DNA of 64,000 nt from an uncultured Aliivibrio sp. (GTDB lineage Bacteria > Pseudomonadota > Gammaproteobacteria > Enterobacterales > Vibrionaceae): positions 177,469 to 241,468 of the forward strand of contig NZ_CAMLHO010000001.1 in the NCBI RefSeq assembly GCF_946479765.1. The letters are read 5' to 3'. Every line of letters begins with the position of its first letter. The stretch's first letter is position 1. The translations under genes and the position numbers were made by a program. The notes under the pieces were generated by a model. The model ran no database searches and had not been told where the DNA came from. It saw nothing but the letters and a program-made list of their open reading frames with translations. Shown piece after piece: positions 53,216 to 63,875 of the stretch.

Positions 53216-54496
53216 TTATGCTTTTTGTAGAACGGCGTAATAGAAGCCATCCATATTTTCTTCACCAGGAAGAATTTGACGTCCAGGTTTCGCTGGGTCT
53301 GTATTATCCACTAGAGATGCGGTTTCAGTACGTTCTAAAAAGGCTTTTACTTGATCACAGTTTTCTTGCGGTGTGATTGAGCAAGTTGCATACACCATAG
53401 TGCCGCCTGATTTTAGTTGTAGCCACATTGCATCAAATATTTCACTTTGCAGTTCTGCAAGAGCTTTGATGTCTTCTGAACGACGTAACCATTTGATGTC
53501 TGGGTGACGACGAATGACCCCAGTTGCAGAACAAGGCGCATCTAATAAAATGCGGTCAAACTGTTCGCCCTGCCACCATTGTTCAGGATAACGAGCATCA
53601 CCACAAATTACTTTTGCGGTTAAATTAAGACGTTCTAAGTTTTCATACACGCGAGTTAAGCGAGTTTCATCACAGTCGATAGCAACGACATTTGTGTTTT
53701 TAGTGCGCTCTAGAATGTGCGCCGTTTTACCACCTGGAGCGGCACAGCAATCTAAAATCAGCTCACCATCTTGTGGTTGTAGATACTCAACAGATAGCTG
53801 TGCAGCGGCATCTTGTACGGATACCCAACCTTGCTCAAAACCCGGTAAGGTAAATACATCACGCGCTTTATCTAATAACAAAGCGTCAGTTGCTTGGCTG
53901 TGAGGGGTTACTGCAATCTCTTCTTTTTCAAGCAGTGCAATGTATTCATCACGAGTGTGGTGTTGGCTATTTACTCGTAACCACATAGGTGCTTTGCTGT
54001 TGTTTGCTTCAACAATCGATTCCCATTGTGTTGGGTACGCTTCTTTTAGCATTTTAAGCAACCAACCAGGGTGACCGTATTTACCTGAATCGTGACTGAT
54101 TGATTTTGCATCTAATTCTTCTTGGCTACGTTGGTAGCTTCGAAGTACACCGTTGATCAAACCACGCAGTTTTGGACCTTTTAGGTTTTTAGTGCCTTCA
54201 ACGGTTTCGCCTACCGCAGCGTGTGCAGGAATACGCATGAAACTAAGTTGATAAATACCAACTAGGATCAGATGATGGAAAACACGTTGCTTTCCTTTTA
54301 ATGGTTTATCCATTAAGGATTGAGCAACCGACTCTAAACGAGGAAGAAAGCGCAGTACGCCGTAGCAAATTTCTTGCAATAAGGCTTGGTCACGAGGCTT
54401 GATCTCAGATTGAGCCTTTGGAAGCGCTGAAGAGAGAGAATGACCCTGATCGACAACTTGATAAATAACTTTGGCTGCCGCAGCACGAACGTTCAT
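53216..54496 (-). CDS. rsmB: 16S rRNA (cytosine-C5) methyltransferase RsmB
   Basis: RsmB methylates C967 of 16S rRNA. ATG 54496 has AGGTGATG upstream and gives 426 residues starting [18 protein letters not shown]; the frame to 54550 is not needed. An N-terminal NusB-like domain precedes the methyltransferase domain with [36 protein letters not shown] and the catalytic Cys in [15 protein letters not shown]. Tandem hairpins separate it from fmt. Confidence 0.97.
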   Translation of the reverse strand: MNVRAAAAKVIYQVVDQGHSLSSALPKAQSEIKPRDQALLQEICYGVLRFLPRLESVAQSLMDKPLKGKQRVFHHLILVGIYQLSFMRIPAHAAVGETVEGTKNLKGPKLRGLINGVLRSYQRSQEELDAKSISHDSGKYGHPGWLLKMLKEAYPTQWESIVEANNSKAPMWLRVNSQHHTRDEYIALLEKEEIAVTPHSQATDALLLDKARDVFTLPGFEQGWVSVQDAAAQLSVEYLQPQDGELILDCCAAPGGKTAHILERTKNTNVVAIDCDETRLTRVYENLERLNLTAKVICGDARYPEQWWQGEQFDRILLDAPCSATGVIRRHPDIKWLRRSEDIKALAELQSEIFDAMWLQLKSGGTMVYATCSITPQENCDQVKAFLERTETASLVDNTDPAKPGRQILPGEENMDGFYYAVLQKA

Positions 54497-54525
54497 GTCA
54501 TCACCTAAATATGATTGGCAAAATA

Positions 54526-54587
54526 AAATGGCAAATACGATATTTGCCATTTAAAAAGTAAGGTGGCGATTATGCCACCTTTTTTAT
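54526..54587. terminator. Tandem hairpins between fmt and rsmB
   Basis: AAATGGCAAATA (54526-54537) and TATTTGCCATTT (54541-54552) form a perfect 12-bp stem with a CGA loop. AAGGTGGC (54560-54567) and GCCACCTT (54574-54581) form a second stem around GATTAT. Read leftward the first hairpin met is followed by TTACTTTTT and the second by TATTTTG. They may terminate part of the def-fmt transcript before rsmB. Confidence 0.7.
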
Positions 54588-54598
54588 GTTTTGAAGAG

Positions 54599-55564
54599 TT
54601 AGTTCAGTGTATTACCCACTTCGAACCATTCTTTACGAGAATTCAAAATATCTTGAACCCCCATTGCTTTCTTTCCGGGTACTTGCAGTTGTTCAAATAC
54701 GATCGCATTTGAGCTTGTTGCTACATAAATACCCGTTTTATCAGCTTGAATGATGGTTCCTGGCGTTGCATTACCTTGGTAGTGTTCAACGCGAGATTGC
54801 CATACTTTGATCGCTTTATCGTCAACAGAGAAGTGACTCATTGGCCAAGGATTAAAAGCACGAACACAGCGTTCAATGACTTCTGCATCCATTGTCCAAT
54901 CGATTTTAGCTTCTTCTTTACTGAGTTTTTTTGCGTAATTGGCTAGATCATCGTTTTGCTTCTCAGCAACCGCTGTGCCATTTGCTATCGTAGATAAACA
55001 ATCAACTAAAGCAACAGGACCAAGCTCTGCCAACTTGTTGTACATTGACGCACTGGTATCTGTTGCTTCAATCGGGAGCGTTGCAATACTTAGCATGTCA
55101 CCAGTATCTAGACCAATGTCCATTTGCATAATTGTCACGCCAGTTTCAGCGTCGCCAGCCCAAATTGAACGTTGAATTGGAGCAGCACCACGCCAGCGAG
55201 GTAAAATAGAACCGTGAACATTAATACAACCTAGCTTTGGTGTATCAAGTACTGCTTGTGGTAGTAATAAACCATAAGCAACCACAACCATTAAATCTGC
55301 ATTTTGGTCAGCTAATTCTTGTTTCACGTCATCGCTTTTAAAGTTCTCTGGTTGGAAAACTGGAATCGCATGCTCTAGTGCCAATTCTTTCACAGGACTT
55401 GCTGTGAGTTTCTTGCCTCGACCTGCAGGACGATCTGGCTGTGTATAAACGCCAATAATCTCGTGATGAGAATCAAGTAGAGCTGCTAAGTGGCGAGCCG
55501 CGAAATCAGGCGTACCTGCAAATATAATGCGTAAGGGTTTGTTCAAGTTAACCTCGGTCATCAT
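54599..55564 (-). CDS. fmt: Methionyl-tRNA formyltransferase
   Basis: Fmt formylates initiator Met-tRNA using 10-formyltetrahydrofolate. The 321-residue protein has [19 protein letters not shown] at the N-terminus, the catalytic block [19 protein letters not shown], and the C-terminal OB-like tRNA-binding domain. Two adjacent ATG codons (55564, 55561) may start it. It lies two bases after def, its functional opposite. Confidence 0.97.
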   Translation of the reverse strand: MMTEVNLNKPLRIIFAGTPDFAARHLAALLDSHHEIIGVYTQPDRPAGRGKKLTASPVKELALEHAIPVFQPENFKSDDVKQELADQNADLMVVVAYGLLLPQAVLDTPKLGCINVHGSILPRWRGAAPIQRSIWAGDAETGVTIMQMDIGLDTGDMLSIATLPIEATDTSASMYNKLAELGPVALVDCLSTIANGTAVAEKQNDDLANYAKKLSKEEAKIDWTMDAEVIERCVRAFNPWPMSHFSVDDKAIKVWQSRVEHYQGNATPGTIIQADKTGIYVATSSNAIVFEQLQVPGKKAMGVQDILNSRKEWFEVGNTLN

Positions 55565-55566
55565 GA

Positions 55567-56076
55567 CTAATTTTTTTCGTTGAATTTTTTGATTTTTTCT
55601 AGCTTATCTTTGATGCGTTTGCGCTTTAATGGCGACAAGTAATCAACGAATAATTTACCTTCAAGGTGATCTAATTCGTGTTGCACGCAGATTGCTAGTA
55701 AATCATCAGCATCAAAGCTAAATTCATTTCCATCACGATCCAATGCCGTTACTGACACTTCAGCAGAACGAGGAACCATTCCTTTTGCGCCAGGAACAGA
55801 TAAACAACCTTCTTCTATACCGTCATCACCACTTTTTTGTGTAATAACAGGATTGATTAATACCATTGGTTCATCGCGTGTCTCTGATACATCGATAACC
55901 ACGATACGTTGATGGAAATCGACTTGCGTTGCAGCAAGGCCAATGCCTTCTTCGTCATACATGGTTTCAATCATGTCATCGATGAATGTTTGGATTTCAG
56001 GTGTTACTGTTTTTACCGGTTTTGCTACGGTGCGTAGACGGTCGTCCGGGAACGTTAATACTTCTAATACGGCCAT
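55567..56076 (-). CDS. def: Peptide deformylase
   Basis: Def removes the N-formyl group from new proteins. ATG 56076 gives 169 residues starting [21 protein letters not shown], the usual length; the frame extends to 56130 without support. The three metalloenzyme motifs are [18 protein letters not shown] and QHELDHLEG. Confidence 0.98.
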   Translation of the reverse strand: MAVLEVLTFPDDRLRTVAKPVKTVTPEIQTFIDDMIETMYDEEGIGLAATQVDFHQRIVVIDVSETRDEPMVLINPVITQKSGDDGIEEGCLSVPGAKGMVPRSAEVSVTALDRDGNEFSFDADDLLAICVQHELDHLEGKLFVDYLSPLKRKRIKDKLEKIKKFNEKN

Positions 56077-56193
56077 AATTACTCTAAATGTTGAACTGTG
56101 CCGAAAACGGCATAAACCTAATAGCTCCAATTCTAGACATTTTATTGAGCAAATGACAGCATCTGTTGATATGTCTGATAAGGAAAGCGGACC

Positions 56194-57285
56194 ATGTTTA
56201 AAAAATTGTTTATATTTACTTCATTATTTAGTGCGATTGCTTTTTCGCCTTATTCATCAGCACTCAATGATAAGTTGATGTTAAAAAAAGAGTATCCCAG
56301 TAGTTACATCGTAAAACCTGGGGATACATTATGGGATATATCTGCTTTATTTTTAGATGATCCTTGGGTTTGGCCAAAGCTATGGGAAATTAACCCTGAT
56401 ATTAATAATCCTCACCTTATTTACCCTGGAGATAAATTAAGTATGACTTGGCAGAGTGGTCATCCTATTTTAACTATCAAACCACTAAAAAAAATATCTC
56501 CTCAAATTCGAACATTGGTGAAGACTCCAGTGCCTACTCTTAATCATGATCTTATTGTGCCTTACTTACAGTCCGATAAGCTGATAGATGCGGTAAGTTA
56601 TCAACAAGCTTATCGAGTATTAGGAACGAGTGATGGTCGACAGTTTTTAAGTGCCAATGAACGAGTTTATGTAGATGCTGAGTTATCACATAGAAAATGG
56701 GGCATTTATCGTATCGTGGGCGAATTTACTCGCAGTGATACAAAACAAGTGTCGTATGCTTTACGTTCTGTTGCGGTGGCTGAATTGACTGATGTTTCAG
56801 AGAAAATAAGTGGACTAAAGGTTGTGAAACAACATCAAGAAATTGCAATTAACGACATGGTGTTACCGATAGCTTCTAGTGATATATCCTCTGGTTTAAT
56901 TACCACATTTCCTCCATCACCTGCTCCTGAAAATATAAAATTATCCATACTCGGATCTATTCATGGTGGGAAATATTTAGCGGTGAATCAAGTCGCTGTC
57001 GTTGATAGAGGGAGTAACGATGGAATACAGCAGGGCAATATGTTTTCTCTTAAAGAAAATGGTCATGTTGTGAAGGGAAAGAAAGGTGAATATTTTTATG
57101 ATCTTAATAAAGGCGATAGCGAAAAAGGAATTCAGCTTCCTCAAGTAACGATTGGTGAGTTAATTATTATTCGCCCCTATGAAGCATTTAGCCTCGCTTT
57201 GATAACGAGAAGTGAAACGGTTATTCACCAAGATACCATCGTACTTTCTTCTCCTGTTTCTTTTTTAAATAAGGATAAGAAATAA
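56194..57285 (+). CDS. LysM-domain exported protein of unknown function
   Basis: The 363-residue product has a signal peptide ([23 protein letters not shown]) and one LysM domain at about residues 29-75: [20 protein letters not shown], then [14 protein letters not shown] and LIYPGDKL. LysM binds peptidoglycan. The remaining 280 residues have no motif I can name. It lies divergent to def and overlaps dprA by one base (TAATG). A cell-wall-associated role is inferred. Confidence 0.85.
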   Translation: MFKKLFIFTSLFSAIAFSPYSSALNDKLMLKKEYPSSYIVKPGDTLWDISALFLDDPWVWPKLWEINPDINNPHLIYPGDKLSMTWQSGHPILTIKPLKKISPQIRTLVKTPVPTLNHDLIVPYLQSDKLIDAVSYQQAYRVLGTSDGRQFLSANERVYVDAELSHRKWGIYRIVGEFTRSDTKQVSYALRSVAVAELTDVSEKISGLKVVKQHQEIAINDMVLPIASSDISSGLITTFPPSPAPENIKLSILGSIHGGKYLAVNQVAVVDRGSNDGIQQGNMFSLKENGHVVKGKKGEYFYDLNKGDSEKGIQLPQVTIGELIIIRPYEAFSLALITRSETVIHQDTIVLSSPVSFLNKDKK

Positions 57286-58394
57286 TGTCTGATCCGGAAT
57301 GTCACTTATCTGCTTGGTTAACGTTGTGCTTCTGCCCGCGAATTGGCGGAAAGATCATGACTCGATTACTCACTATTGATTCAGCAGAGAATATTCTTCA
57401 GTACAGTACCGATAGATTACGATCTCTTGGACTTTCTTCTGCTCAAGTTGCTTATCTACAGCAGCCGATAAATAAAGAGGTTGAGAAGTGTTTAGAGTGG
57501 CAACAGGAAAGTGAGCTAAATACCATTTTGTCATTAACCAATCCGTTATATCCTAAATTGCTTTCTGAAATTAGTTCGCCTCCTCCAGTATTGTTTGTTA
57601 AAGGAGAGGTTCTTACATTATCAGAACCACAAGTTGCTATTGTTGGTAGCCGTAATGCCAGTTTAGAGGGGTTAGATTGTGCTAAGCAGTTTGCTCGCTC
57701 TATAGTTCAACATAATTACGTGGTAACCAGTGGCTTAGCTTTAGGTGTTGATGGTTATGCCCATCATGGTGCGATTGAAGCGAAAGGTAAAACTATCGCG
57801 GTATTAGGGTCTGGATTGGAAAAAATATATCCTGCCAAACATCGCTCATTGGCACATCGTGTTATTGATAACGGTGCGCTTGTTTCTGAGTTTCGACCTG
57901 ACGCACCACCAAGAGCAGATAATTTCCCAAGACGCAATCGTATTATTAGTGGTTTATCTACCGGAGTGCTTGTTGTTGAAGCGGCAGAACGTTCAGGATC
58001 TTTGATTACAGCAAGGTATGCAAATGAGCAAGGGCGTGAAGTTTTTGCTCTTCCTGGTTCAATACAAAACCCAACAGCTCAAGGTTCGAATGGTTTGATT
58101 AAGTCAGGGGCTAAATTGGTGTCTTCACCGGAGGATATTTTTGAGGAGATTGGATCACTCACGGAATGCGCAATATCTCATCAACCGTCATTATTCGAAC
58201 AAGAAGTTATCACAGAACAATTGCCATTTCCTAAAGTGTTCGCTACCGTAGGCAGTGAGGCGACGCCTGTTGATATAATAGCAGAGCGATGTCAGATGCC
58301 TGTACATGAAATCATGATGCAATTACTTGAATTAGAGTTGCAAGGTTTCATCACTGCAGTCCCAGGTGGTTACATTAAAAAGCGGAGGGGCTAG
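57285..58394 (+). CDS. dprA: DNA-processing protein DprA
   Basis: DprA protects incoming single-stranded DNA and loads RecA in natural transformation. The 369-residue protein has an N-terminal SAM-like helical region, then the Rossmann-like core with [63 protein letters not shown] and a C-terminal winged helix. It overlaps the LysM gene by one base; comM at 42.9 kb is a functional partner. Confidence 0.95.
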   Translation: MSDPECHLSAWLTLCFCPRIGGKIMTRLLTIDSAENILQYSTDRLRSLGLSSAQVAYLQQPINKEVEKCLEWQQESELNTILSLTNPLYPKLLSEISSPPPVLFVKGEVLTLSEPQVAIVGSRNASLEGLDCAKQFARSIVQHNYVVTSGLALGVDGYAHHGAIEAKGKTIAVLGSGLEKIYPAKHRSLAHRVIDNGALVSEFRPDAPPRADNFPRRNRIISGLSTGVLVVEAAERSGSLITARYANEQGREVFALPGSIQNPTAQGSNGLIKSGAKLVSSPEDIFEEIGSLTECAISHQPSLFEQEVITEQLPFPKVFATVGSEATPVDIIAERCQMPVHEIMMQLLELELQGFITAVPGGYIKKRRG

Positions 58395-58396
58395 CC

Positions 58397-58870
58397 ATGA
58401 TGGATGTTCTTATGTATCTATTTGAAACATATATCCATAGTGATGTTGAACTCAGTGTAGATCAAGAAAAATTAGAAGACGAGTTACTTAAAGCGGGATT
58501 CCACCAAGACGCAGTTTATAAAGCGTTGGATTGGTTGGAAGATTTAGCACGTTTACAAGAAGATGAGTTTTATACACATCTAGAGCAAAGTACATCAACT
58601 TCAATGCGTATTTATACTCAACAAGAAATTGATGGGATTGATACTGCGTGCCGTGGATTTTTACTTTTCTTAGAGCAAATTAAAGTTCTGACCAGCGAAA
58701 CCAGAGAAATGATTATCGAACAAGTCATGGCTTTAGAAACAGATGAATTGTCGTTAGATGATTTGAAATGGGTAGTGTTGATGGTGTTATTTAACGTCCC
58801 TGGTCAAGAGAGTGCTTATACGCAGATGGAAGAGTTACTTTATACTGCTGATGTAGGCATGGCGCATTAA
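58397..58870 (+). CDS. smg: Smg family protein (DUF494)
   Basis: This 157-residue acidic helical protein starts [13 protein letters not shown] and has [11 protein letters not shown], both typical of Smg/DUF494. It is commonly found beside dprA and topA-like zinc-ribbon genes; its function is unknown. It begins two bases after the dprA stop, so it is in the same operon. Confidence 0.92.
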   Translation: MMDVLMYLFETYIHSDVELSVDQEKLEDELLKAGFHQDAVYKALDWLEDLARLQEDEFYTHLEQSTSTSMRIYTQQEIDGIDTACRGFLLFLEQIKVLTSETREMIIEQVMALETDELSLDDLKWVVLMVLFNVPGQESAYTQMEELLYTADVGMAH

Positions 58871-58882
58871 GGATTCTGTTCG

Positions 58883-59443
58883 ATGTCTGGAAAAATAGAT
58901 AAGCAATTATTTAAAGCACATGAACACGCTTTAGAGCATGAATCTTGTCCTGAATGTAGTGGTGAATTAGCTATTCGCTATGGGAAAAGGGGCCCATTCT
59001 TAGGGTGTCAAAATTACCCAGAGTGTAGTTATATTCGTCCATTAAAAAGTAATGATGGACATGTAGTTAAAGAACTTGGCATCCCTTGTCCTGAGTGTGA
59101 AAGTGAATTAGTACTAAGACAAGGCCGTTATGGGATGTTTGTTGGTTGTTCTTCTTATCCAGAGTGTTCGCACATAGAGTCATTAGAGCAGAAAAAAGAA
59201 GAGTCGAAAGATCATATTGTTTGCCCAAGCTGTCAGAAGGGACTTTTGCATGAAAAAAAATCACGTTTTGGTAAAACATTTTATGCGTGTGATGGATATC
59301 CAAATTGTCGCTTTGTCGTTAATTTAGAACCACAGAATGGTAATTGTCAGGTGTGTAATTTTTCTTTATTACTGAAGAAAGATACGGCAGCAGGAGCAAA
59401 GCTTGTTTGTGCGGATAAAAAATGTAGTGCGATACAAGAGTAA
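58883..59443 (+). CDS. Topoisomerase I C-terminal zinc-ribbon-like protein (YrdD family)
   Basis: The 186-residue protein consists of four zinc-ribbon repeats without a topoisomerase catalytic domain. They begin CPECSGELAIRYGKRGPFLG, CPECESELVLRQGRYGMFVG, CPSCQKGLLHEKKSRFGKTF and CQVCNFSLLL. Each has two Cys pairs. It probably binds single-stranded DNA or RNA. It ends the LysM-dprA-smg operon. Confidence 0.9.
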   Translation: MSGKIDKQLFKAHEHALEHESCPECSGELAIRYGKRGPFLGCQNYPECSYIRPLKSNDGHVVKELGIPCPECESELVLRQGRYGMFVGCSSYPECSHIESLEQKKEESKDHIVCPSCQKGLLHEKKSRFGKTFYACDGYPNCRFVVNLEPQNGNCQVCNFSLLLKKDTAAGAKLVCADKKCSAIQE

Positions 59444-59481
59444 CTCGATAACTATGTCTTAAAATAGATAAGAGTTACTCT
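59437..59481. repeat. Inverted repeat at the 3' end of the zinc-ribbon gene
   Basis: AGAGTAACTC (59437-59446) and GAGTTACTCT (59472-59481) are perfect 10-base arms, with CTAT/ATAG pairing inside. The left arm contains the stop codon (TAA). It lies between convergent genes and may stabilise or terminate both transcripts; there is no T-run. Confidence 0.55.
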
Positions 59482-59493
59482 ATATCAATGATG

Positions 59494-60606
59494 TTATGCA
59501 AGAACAGGAAAAGCATCGTGGTCTAATATTACCGATAGCTTATCTAATTCTTTTTGTAGATCTTCTGAAGACGAGGCACATACATTAATGTGTCCCATTT
59601 TTCTTCCTGCCCTTTTCTCTTTCCCATACCAATGAACATGACAATTGGGCATGGTGAATATATTTTCAGGTAACGTATCTTCGCCTAAAATATTGATCAT
59701 TGCTGTTGATCTAAGCAGTTCAGTTCCGTTTAAAGGTAAATTACATACCGCTCGAATATGCATTTCAAATTGACAAACATCAGCACCTTGTTGTGTCCAA
59801 TGACCTGAGTTATGAACTCGTGGTGCAATTTCATTTACTAATAGCTGGCCATCGACATCAAAGAACTCAATCGCAAGAACACCAATATAGTTAAGTTTAT
59901 CAGCGATAGCTGAAAACATCTTGTCGGCTTGCTGCTGTAATTCACTTGTTCCTTCTAACGCTGTTGATAACGCAAGTACGCCATCAACGTGAACATTCTC
60001 AGTTAGAGGGTATGTCACCATTTCGCCATTTTGGTTACGAGCACCAATCAATGAAACTTCACGATTGAATGGAATAAATTGTTCAGCAACCATTGCTTGG
60101 TTTGGTGAGCTTTTTATCAGCTCTTCCATTTCATCCCAAACTTGGTCTATTTGATCGTGTTCTTTTAAGCGCCATTGGCCTTTTCCGTCATAACCGCCAA
60201 GCGCACTTTTTAATACCATTGGGAGCCCAACAATATCAATTGCTTTTAAGAAATCATTTTTTGTATTTATGATGTGGTACTTCGCATTAGATACTTCAGC
60301 GTTGTCCAAAAGTGTTTTTTCTAAGCGACGATCACCTCCTGCTTTTATGGCATCGGGATTTGGCTGGAATTTACCACTTTGACTACATACTTCGAGAATA
60401 TCGTGAGGAATATGTTCAAACTCTGCAGTAATAACGTCTACATCATTAATTGCTTGTTCTAATGATAAATTAATGAGCTGTTGAGTTAATGGATGTACAA
60501 CACTTTGGTTATTTACATCATAAGCGATAATTTCAATATTTAATGGCGCACTTGCTAACGCCATCATGCGAGCGAGTTGACCTGAACCGAGCACAAGCAC
60601 TTTCAT
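59494..60606 (-). CDS. purK: 5-(carboxyamino)imidazole ribonucleotide synthase
   Basis: PurK uses ATP and bicarbonate to carboxylate AIR in purine synthesis. The 370-residue ATP-grasp protein shows [51 protein letters not shown] and [20 protein letters not shown]. It lies two bases after purE. Confidence 0.97.
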   Translation of the reverse strand: MKVLVLGSGQLARMMALASAPLNIEIIAYDVNNQSVVHPLTQQLINLSLEQAINDVDVITAEFEHIPHDILEVCSQSGKFQPNPDAIKAGGDRRLEKTLLDNAEVSNAKYHIINTKNDFLKAIDIVGLPMVLKSALGGYDGKGQWRLKEHDQIDQVWDEMEELIKSSPNQAMVAEQFIPFNREVSLIGARNQNGEMVTYPLTENVHVDGVLALSTALEGTSELQQQADKMFSAIADKLNYIGVLAIEFFDVDGQLLVNEIAPRVHNSGHWTQQGADVCQFEMHIRAVCNLPLNGTELLRSTAMINILGEDTLPENIFTMPNCHVHWYGKEKRAGRKMGHINVCASSSEDLQKELDKLSVILDHDAFPVLA

Positions 60607-60608
60607 GA

Positions 60609-61094
60609 TTAGTCCTCTGATGGATCTGGGTTTGCTAATACGGTGTCTGTTTGTTCTTTACGGAATGCTTCTACTGCTGCCATTACGTCTTCATTTGATG
60701 TTCCAATGATTTGAGCAGCCAGAATACCCGCATTAGCAGCACCAGCTTCGCCAATTGCAAGAGTACCTACAGCAATACCTTTTGGCATTTGTACGATAGA
60801 AAGAAGTGAATCTATTCCTTTTAATGCTTTAGATTGAACAGGAACACCAAGGACAGGAATACTAGTAAACGCCGCTGCCATTCCTGGAAGATGAGCCGCA
60901 CCACCAGCACCGGCAATAATAACTTTGATGCCACGATCTTTTGCTTGAGTTGCATAGTCAGCAAGTAACTGTGGAGTTCTATGAGCTGAAACTACTTTTG
61001 TTTCATAAGGAACATTAAAGCGATCAAGCATTTCAGCGGCTAGTTTCATTGTTGGCCAGTCTGATTTTGAACCCATGATAATACCGACTTTCAT
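60609..61094 (-). CDS. purE: 5-(carboxyamino)imidazole ribonucleotide mutase
   Basis: PurE converts N5-CAIR, made by PurK, to CAIR. ATG 61094 follows AAGGAG and gives 161 residues; the frame is open to 61163, across the promoter. Motifs are [31 protein letters not shown] and [13 protein letters not shown]. The promoter carries a PurR box. Confidence 0.97.
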   Translation of the reverse strand: MKVGIIMGSKSDWPTMKLAAEMLDRFNVPYETKVVSAHRTPQLLADYATQAKDRGIKVIIAGAGGAAHLPGMAAAFTSIPVLGVPVQSKALKGIDSLLSIVQMPKGIAVGTLAIGEAGAANAGILAAQIIGTSNEDVMAAVEAFRKEQTDTVLANPDPSED

Positions 61095-61143
61095 TGTGAA
61101 CTCCTTGGATAAAGATATTGGCAATATATAAAAAGTTGGCAGC

Positions 61144-61181
61144 ATTATATGGGTATTTGACATGAAGGGAAACGTTTGCGT
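61144..61181 (-). promoter_or_regulatory. purE promoter with PurR operator
   Basis: Read leftward, ACGCAAACGTTTCCCT (complement of 61166-61181) matches the PurR consensus ACGCAAACGTTTNCNT closely. TATAAT (complement of 61144-61149) is a perfect -10 element, with the operator overlapping the expected -35. PurR with hypoxanthine or guanine should repress purEK. Confidence 0.9.
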
Positions 61182-61296
61182 AATGAAAAGTACAAGTTAT
61201 TAACGATTAATGACAATTGAAAAATGGAAAGCAGTTGTTTGATTTGATCTTATCAATAGAATAGAGAGACTAATTTAGTCTAATAATGGTGTAAGT

Positions 61297-61854
61297 GTGA
61301 AGAATCTAGATCTAGTCGTAAAAGCCTTAAATAATGGTGATGTTATTGCCTACCCGACTGAAGGTGTTTTTGGTGTTGGCTGTGATCCAGATAATGAGTC
61401 TGCAATCCATAAGTTACTAGCAGTTAAGCAACGCCCTCAAGAGAAGGGACTAATATTAATCGCCGCCTCTATTGAGCAATTGCTTCCTTATGTTGATTTT
61501 TCTCAACTAGATAATAAACAAATAGAGCAGATAAAGTCGACATGGCCAGGGCCTGTTACGTGGATTGTTCCTGTAAACCAAAATACACATTCTTTAGTTA
61601 CTGGTCAGTTTGACAGTATCGCAGTTAGAGTCACAGACCATGAACAAGTTAAAGCTATTTGTTTAGAATTTGGGAAGCCTATTACATCAACAAGTGCGAA
61701 TCTTTCTGGTTATGAACCTTGCCGAACCGTATCTGAAGTTAAGAAACAGTTAGGTGATACCGGAGTCGTTATTTTTGAGGGAGAGGTAGGTAATAGAACT
61801 CAGCCTACGGAAATTCGTGATGCAAAAACAGGAAACACATTACGCCAAGGCTAA
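61297..61854 (+). CDS. tsaC: Threonylcarbamoyl-AMP synthase
   Basis: TsaC makes threonylcarbamoyl-AMP from threonine, bicarbonate and ATP, the first step to t6A37 in tRNAs. The 185-residue product has IAYPTEGVFGVGCDPDN, KGLILIAAS, WPGPVTWIVPV, SIAVRVTDH and TSTSANLSGYEPC, all family motifs. The GTG start at 61297 is the only reasonable one. It is the short, single-domain form (YrdC/RimN). Confidence 0.95.
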   Translation: MKNLDLVVKALNNGDVIAYPTEGVFGVGCDPDNESAIHKLLAVKQRPQEKGLILIAASIEQLLPYVDFSQLDNKQIEQIKSTWPGPVTWIVPVNQNTHSLVTGQFDSIAVRVTDHEQVKAICLEFGKPITSTSANLSGYEPCRTVSEVKKQLGDTGVVIFEGEVGNRTQPTEIRDAKTGNTLRQG

Positions 61855-61918
61855 TGCATCTATTATTTCTTTAAGGTAAGGTGACTTAATTAACGTTATT
61901 TATTGAAAGGAATCACTC

Positions 61919-62740
61919 ATGGATAAGTATGCTGTTTTTGGTAATCCAATAACACAAAGTAAATCCCCCTTTATACATACCTTATTCGCACGTCAGACTA
62001 TTCAATCTTTAGAGTATGTTGCTATTGAGGCTCCTGTGGATGGTTTTCTAGATGCCGTAACTGATTTTTTCGCTAACGGTGGGAAAGGTTGTAATATTAC
62101 TGTCCCTTTTAAAGAGGAAGCATTTCAATTTGCGGATCAATTAACAGACCGAGCAAAACTAGCTGGTGCGGTTAATACATTAAAGAGATTGGATGATGGA
62201 ATTGTCTTGGGTGACAATACTGATGGCGAAGGGCTCGTTCAGGATTTACTGCAATACCAAATCCCACTTCAAGATAAGCGCATTTTATTGATCGGCGCAG
62301 GAGGTGCGGCACGAGGTGTACTTCTTCCTTTATTAAAACAAAACCCCTCTTCTATTACAGTAGTGAATCGTACTTATGAAAAAGCAGAAACACTTGCTAC
62401 TATCTTTTCAAATTACGGAATCATTAATGCAGTACCGATGAATGAGGTTGATGAATCATTTGATGTAGTTATTAACTCGACGTCAGCAAGTTTATCTGGA
62501 CAGCTACCAGATATCAGTCCAACGATTTTTTCTAAAAATACGATCTGCTATGACATGATGTATGGGCAAGGAAAAACGGTATTTAACCAATGGGCGTTAG
62601 AACACCATGCACACCAAGCTTATGATGGATTAGGAATGCTCGTTGGGCAAGCGGCTGAAAGCTTTACTGTGTGGCGAGGTTTACGTCCTGGTGGTAAACA
62701 GATATTACGTGAGTTACGAAAAAATTTAGAAGGTATTTAA
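61919..62740 (+). CDS. aroE: Shikimate dehydrogenase
   Basis: AroE reduces 3-dehydroshikimate with NADPH in aromatic amino-acid synthesis. The 273-residue protein has [36 protein letters not shown] (catalytic Lys), the NADP loop [16 protein letters not shown] and NRTYEKAE. It is immediately followed by the DUF1488 gene. Confidence 0.97.
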   Translation: MDKYAVFGNPITQSKSPFIHTLFARQTIQSLEYVAIEAPVDGFLDAVTDFFANGGKGCNITVPFKEEAFQFADQLTDRAKLAGAVNTLKRLDDGIVLGDNTDGEGLVQDLLQYQIPLQDKRILLIGAGGAARGVLLPLLKQNPSSITVVNRTYEKAETLATIFSNYGIINAVPMNEVDESFDVVINSTSASLSGQLPDISPTIFSKNTICYDMMYGQGKTVFNQWALEHHAHQAYDGLGMLVGQAAESFTVWRGLRPGGKQILRELRKNLEGI

Positions 62741-63004
62741 ATGAATCAGTCGATCCTTTTCGGTGATGATGCTCAATGGAATGAAGAGACACAAGCCATT
62801 TTATTCTCTGCTCAGCAGATGGGAAACTTAATTCAATGCCGTGTTACTATTTCATGGCTAGAGTCTGAAAGTGGAGACGTCATAATAAATAATGCAGATG
62901 CATTACGTATTTTTGAAGAATACCGCTTTGATGTCGAAGAACAAGCAGAAGCATTGATAGAAGATGAAGAGTTCAATGCTTCTGGTGAAATTATCATTAA
63001 TTAG
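62741..63004 (+). CDS. DUF1488 family protein (YrdB-like)
   Basis: The 87-residue acidic protein starts MNQSILFGDDAQWNEETQAI and has RCRVTISWLE-like strands typical of DUF1488. Function unknown. It begins directly after the aroE stop codon and is co-transcribed; its 3' end overlaps the convergent yrdA-like gene by 8 bases. Confidence 0.9.
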   Translation: MNQSILFGDDAQWNEETQAILFSAQQMGNLIQCRVTISWLESESGDVIINNADALRIFEEYRFDVEEQAEALIEDEEFNASGEIIIN

Positions 63005-63545
63005 TTTCTTCCTCTTCTATATAGTCATTTTTGAATGAAACGTAATTCATTGCCGATTTTTTTAAAAAGGCAATTTCTTCTACTGATAATTCTCTAATCT
63101 GTTTTACTGGGCTACCTATATAAAGGTAGCCACTTTTAAGGGTTTTATTTGGTGGAACTAAACTGCCTGCGCCAATGATGACATCAGATTCAATAATGGC
63201 ATTATCTAAAACAATACTTCCCATCCCTACAAGTACACGGTTTTGTATTTCGCAACCATGAAGCATTACTTTATGTCCTATTGTTACATCATCTCCAATA
63301 AGTAATGGTGAGCCTTTTGGGTTATCTTGGCTTTTATGGGTTACGTGTAAGACAGACCCATCTTGGATATTTGTACGAAGACCGATAAAGATAGAGTTCA
63401 CATCCCCTCTTGCTGCAACTAAAGGCCAAACGCTAGAGTCATCTCCAATTCTTATGTCGCCAATTAAAACACTGGATGGGTCTACATAAGTTCGTAAACC
63501 AAGAGTGGGAAAGATAGATTTATAACTGCGTAATGACGATGTCAT
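62997..63545 (-). CDS. Gamma-carbonic anhydrase family protein (YrdA)
   Basis: The 182-residue product is a left-handed beta-helix hexapeptide-repeat protein. SVWPLVAARGDVNSIFIGLRTNIQDGSVLHV and IGHKVMLHGCEI hold the three metal-ligand histidines of gamma-carbonic-anhydrase-like proteins. Whether YrdA proteins are true carbonic anhydrases is unsettled. It points away from the rRNA promoter region. Confidence 0.92.
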   Translation of the reverse strand: MTSSLRSYKSIFPTLGLRTYVDPSSVLIGDIRIGDDSSVWPLVAARGDVNSIFIGLRTNIQDGSVLHVTHKSQDNPKGSPLLIGDDVTIGHKVMLHGCEIQNRVLVGMGSIVLDNAIIESDVIIGAGSLVPPNKTLKSGYLYIGSPVKQIRELSVEEIAFLKKSAMNYVSFKNDYIEEEETN

Positions 63546-63667
63546 ATGATATCCCTTAAAAATGATAATTTACTGTTAATGAAATAGGATTATTTAGATA
63601 ATTTAGCATTGATTTGTTCGTACTTTAACCATAAAAACATAAATATGATATTATCTTCAAAAAGAGC

Positions 63668-63695
63668 TTGCCAATGTGATCGAACTCTCTATAAT
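63668..63695 (+). promoter_or_regulatory. rRNA operon promoter P1
   Basis: TTGCCA (63668-63673) and TATAAT (63690-63695) are 16 bases apart, followed by a GC-containing discriminator TCGACCTC. The A/T-rich stretch upstream (63600-63665) could act as an UP element. 16-base spacing and the discriminator are typical of growth-rate-controlled rrn promoters. Confidence 0.8.
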
Positions 63696-63785
63696 TCGAC
63701 CTCACTGACACGGAGAGCCCATCCCATAAGGGATTAGCAATTACGGTTAGTAAGATGGTTTAGAAATTAAGTTTCAAATAAGTGC

Positions 63786-63813
63786 TTGACACTGAGGCTT
63801 AATTCGATAAAAT
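63786..63813 (+). promoter_or_regulatory. rRNA operon promoter P2
   Basis: A perfect TTGACA (63786-63791) and TAAAAT (63808-63813) have a 16-base spacer, followed by GACCGTCC, a discriminator-like run. It lies 118 bases downstream of P1. Confidence 0.85.
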
Positions 63814-63831
63814 GACCGTCCTCTTCACAGA

Positions 63832-63875
63832 AAAGCGAAAACGCTTTGAAAGTAGAAGAAAAGCTCTTTAACAAT
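63832..63875 (+). promoter_or_regulatory. rrn leader antitermination signals (boxB and boxA)
   Basis: AAAGCG-AAAA-CGCTTT (63832-63847) is a boxB-like hairpin. GCTCTTTAACAAT (63863-63875) matches boxA almost exactly. Together they recruit Nus factors to stop early termination in rRNA transcripts. The 16S gene itself starts beyond position 64000. Confidence 0.9.

Noticed and set aside
55320..55335. TTGTTTCACGTCATCG as a second parS
   Set aside because: Only the left half matches the palindrome; the right half fails at most positions.
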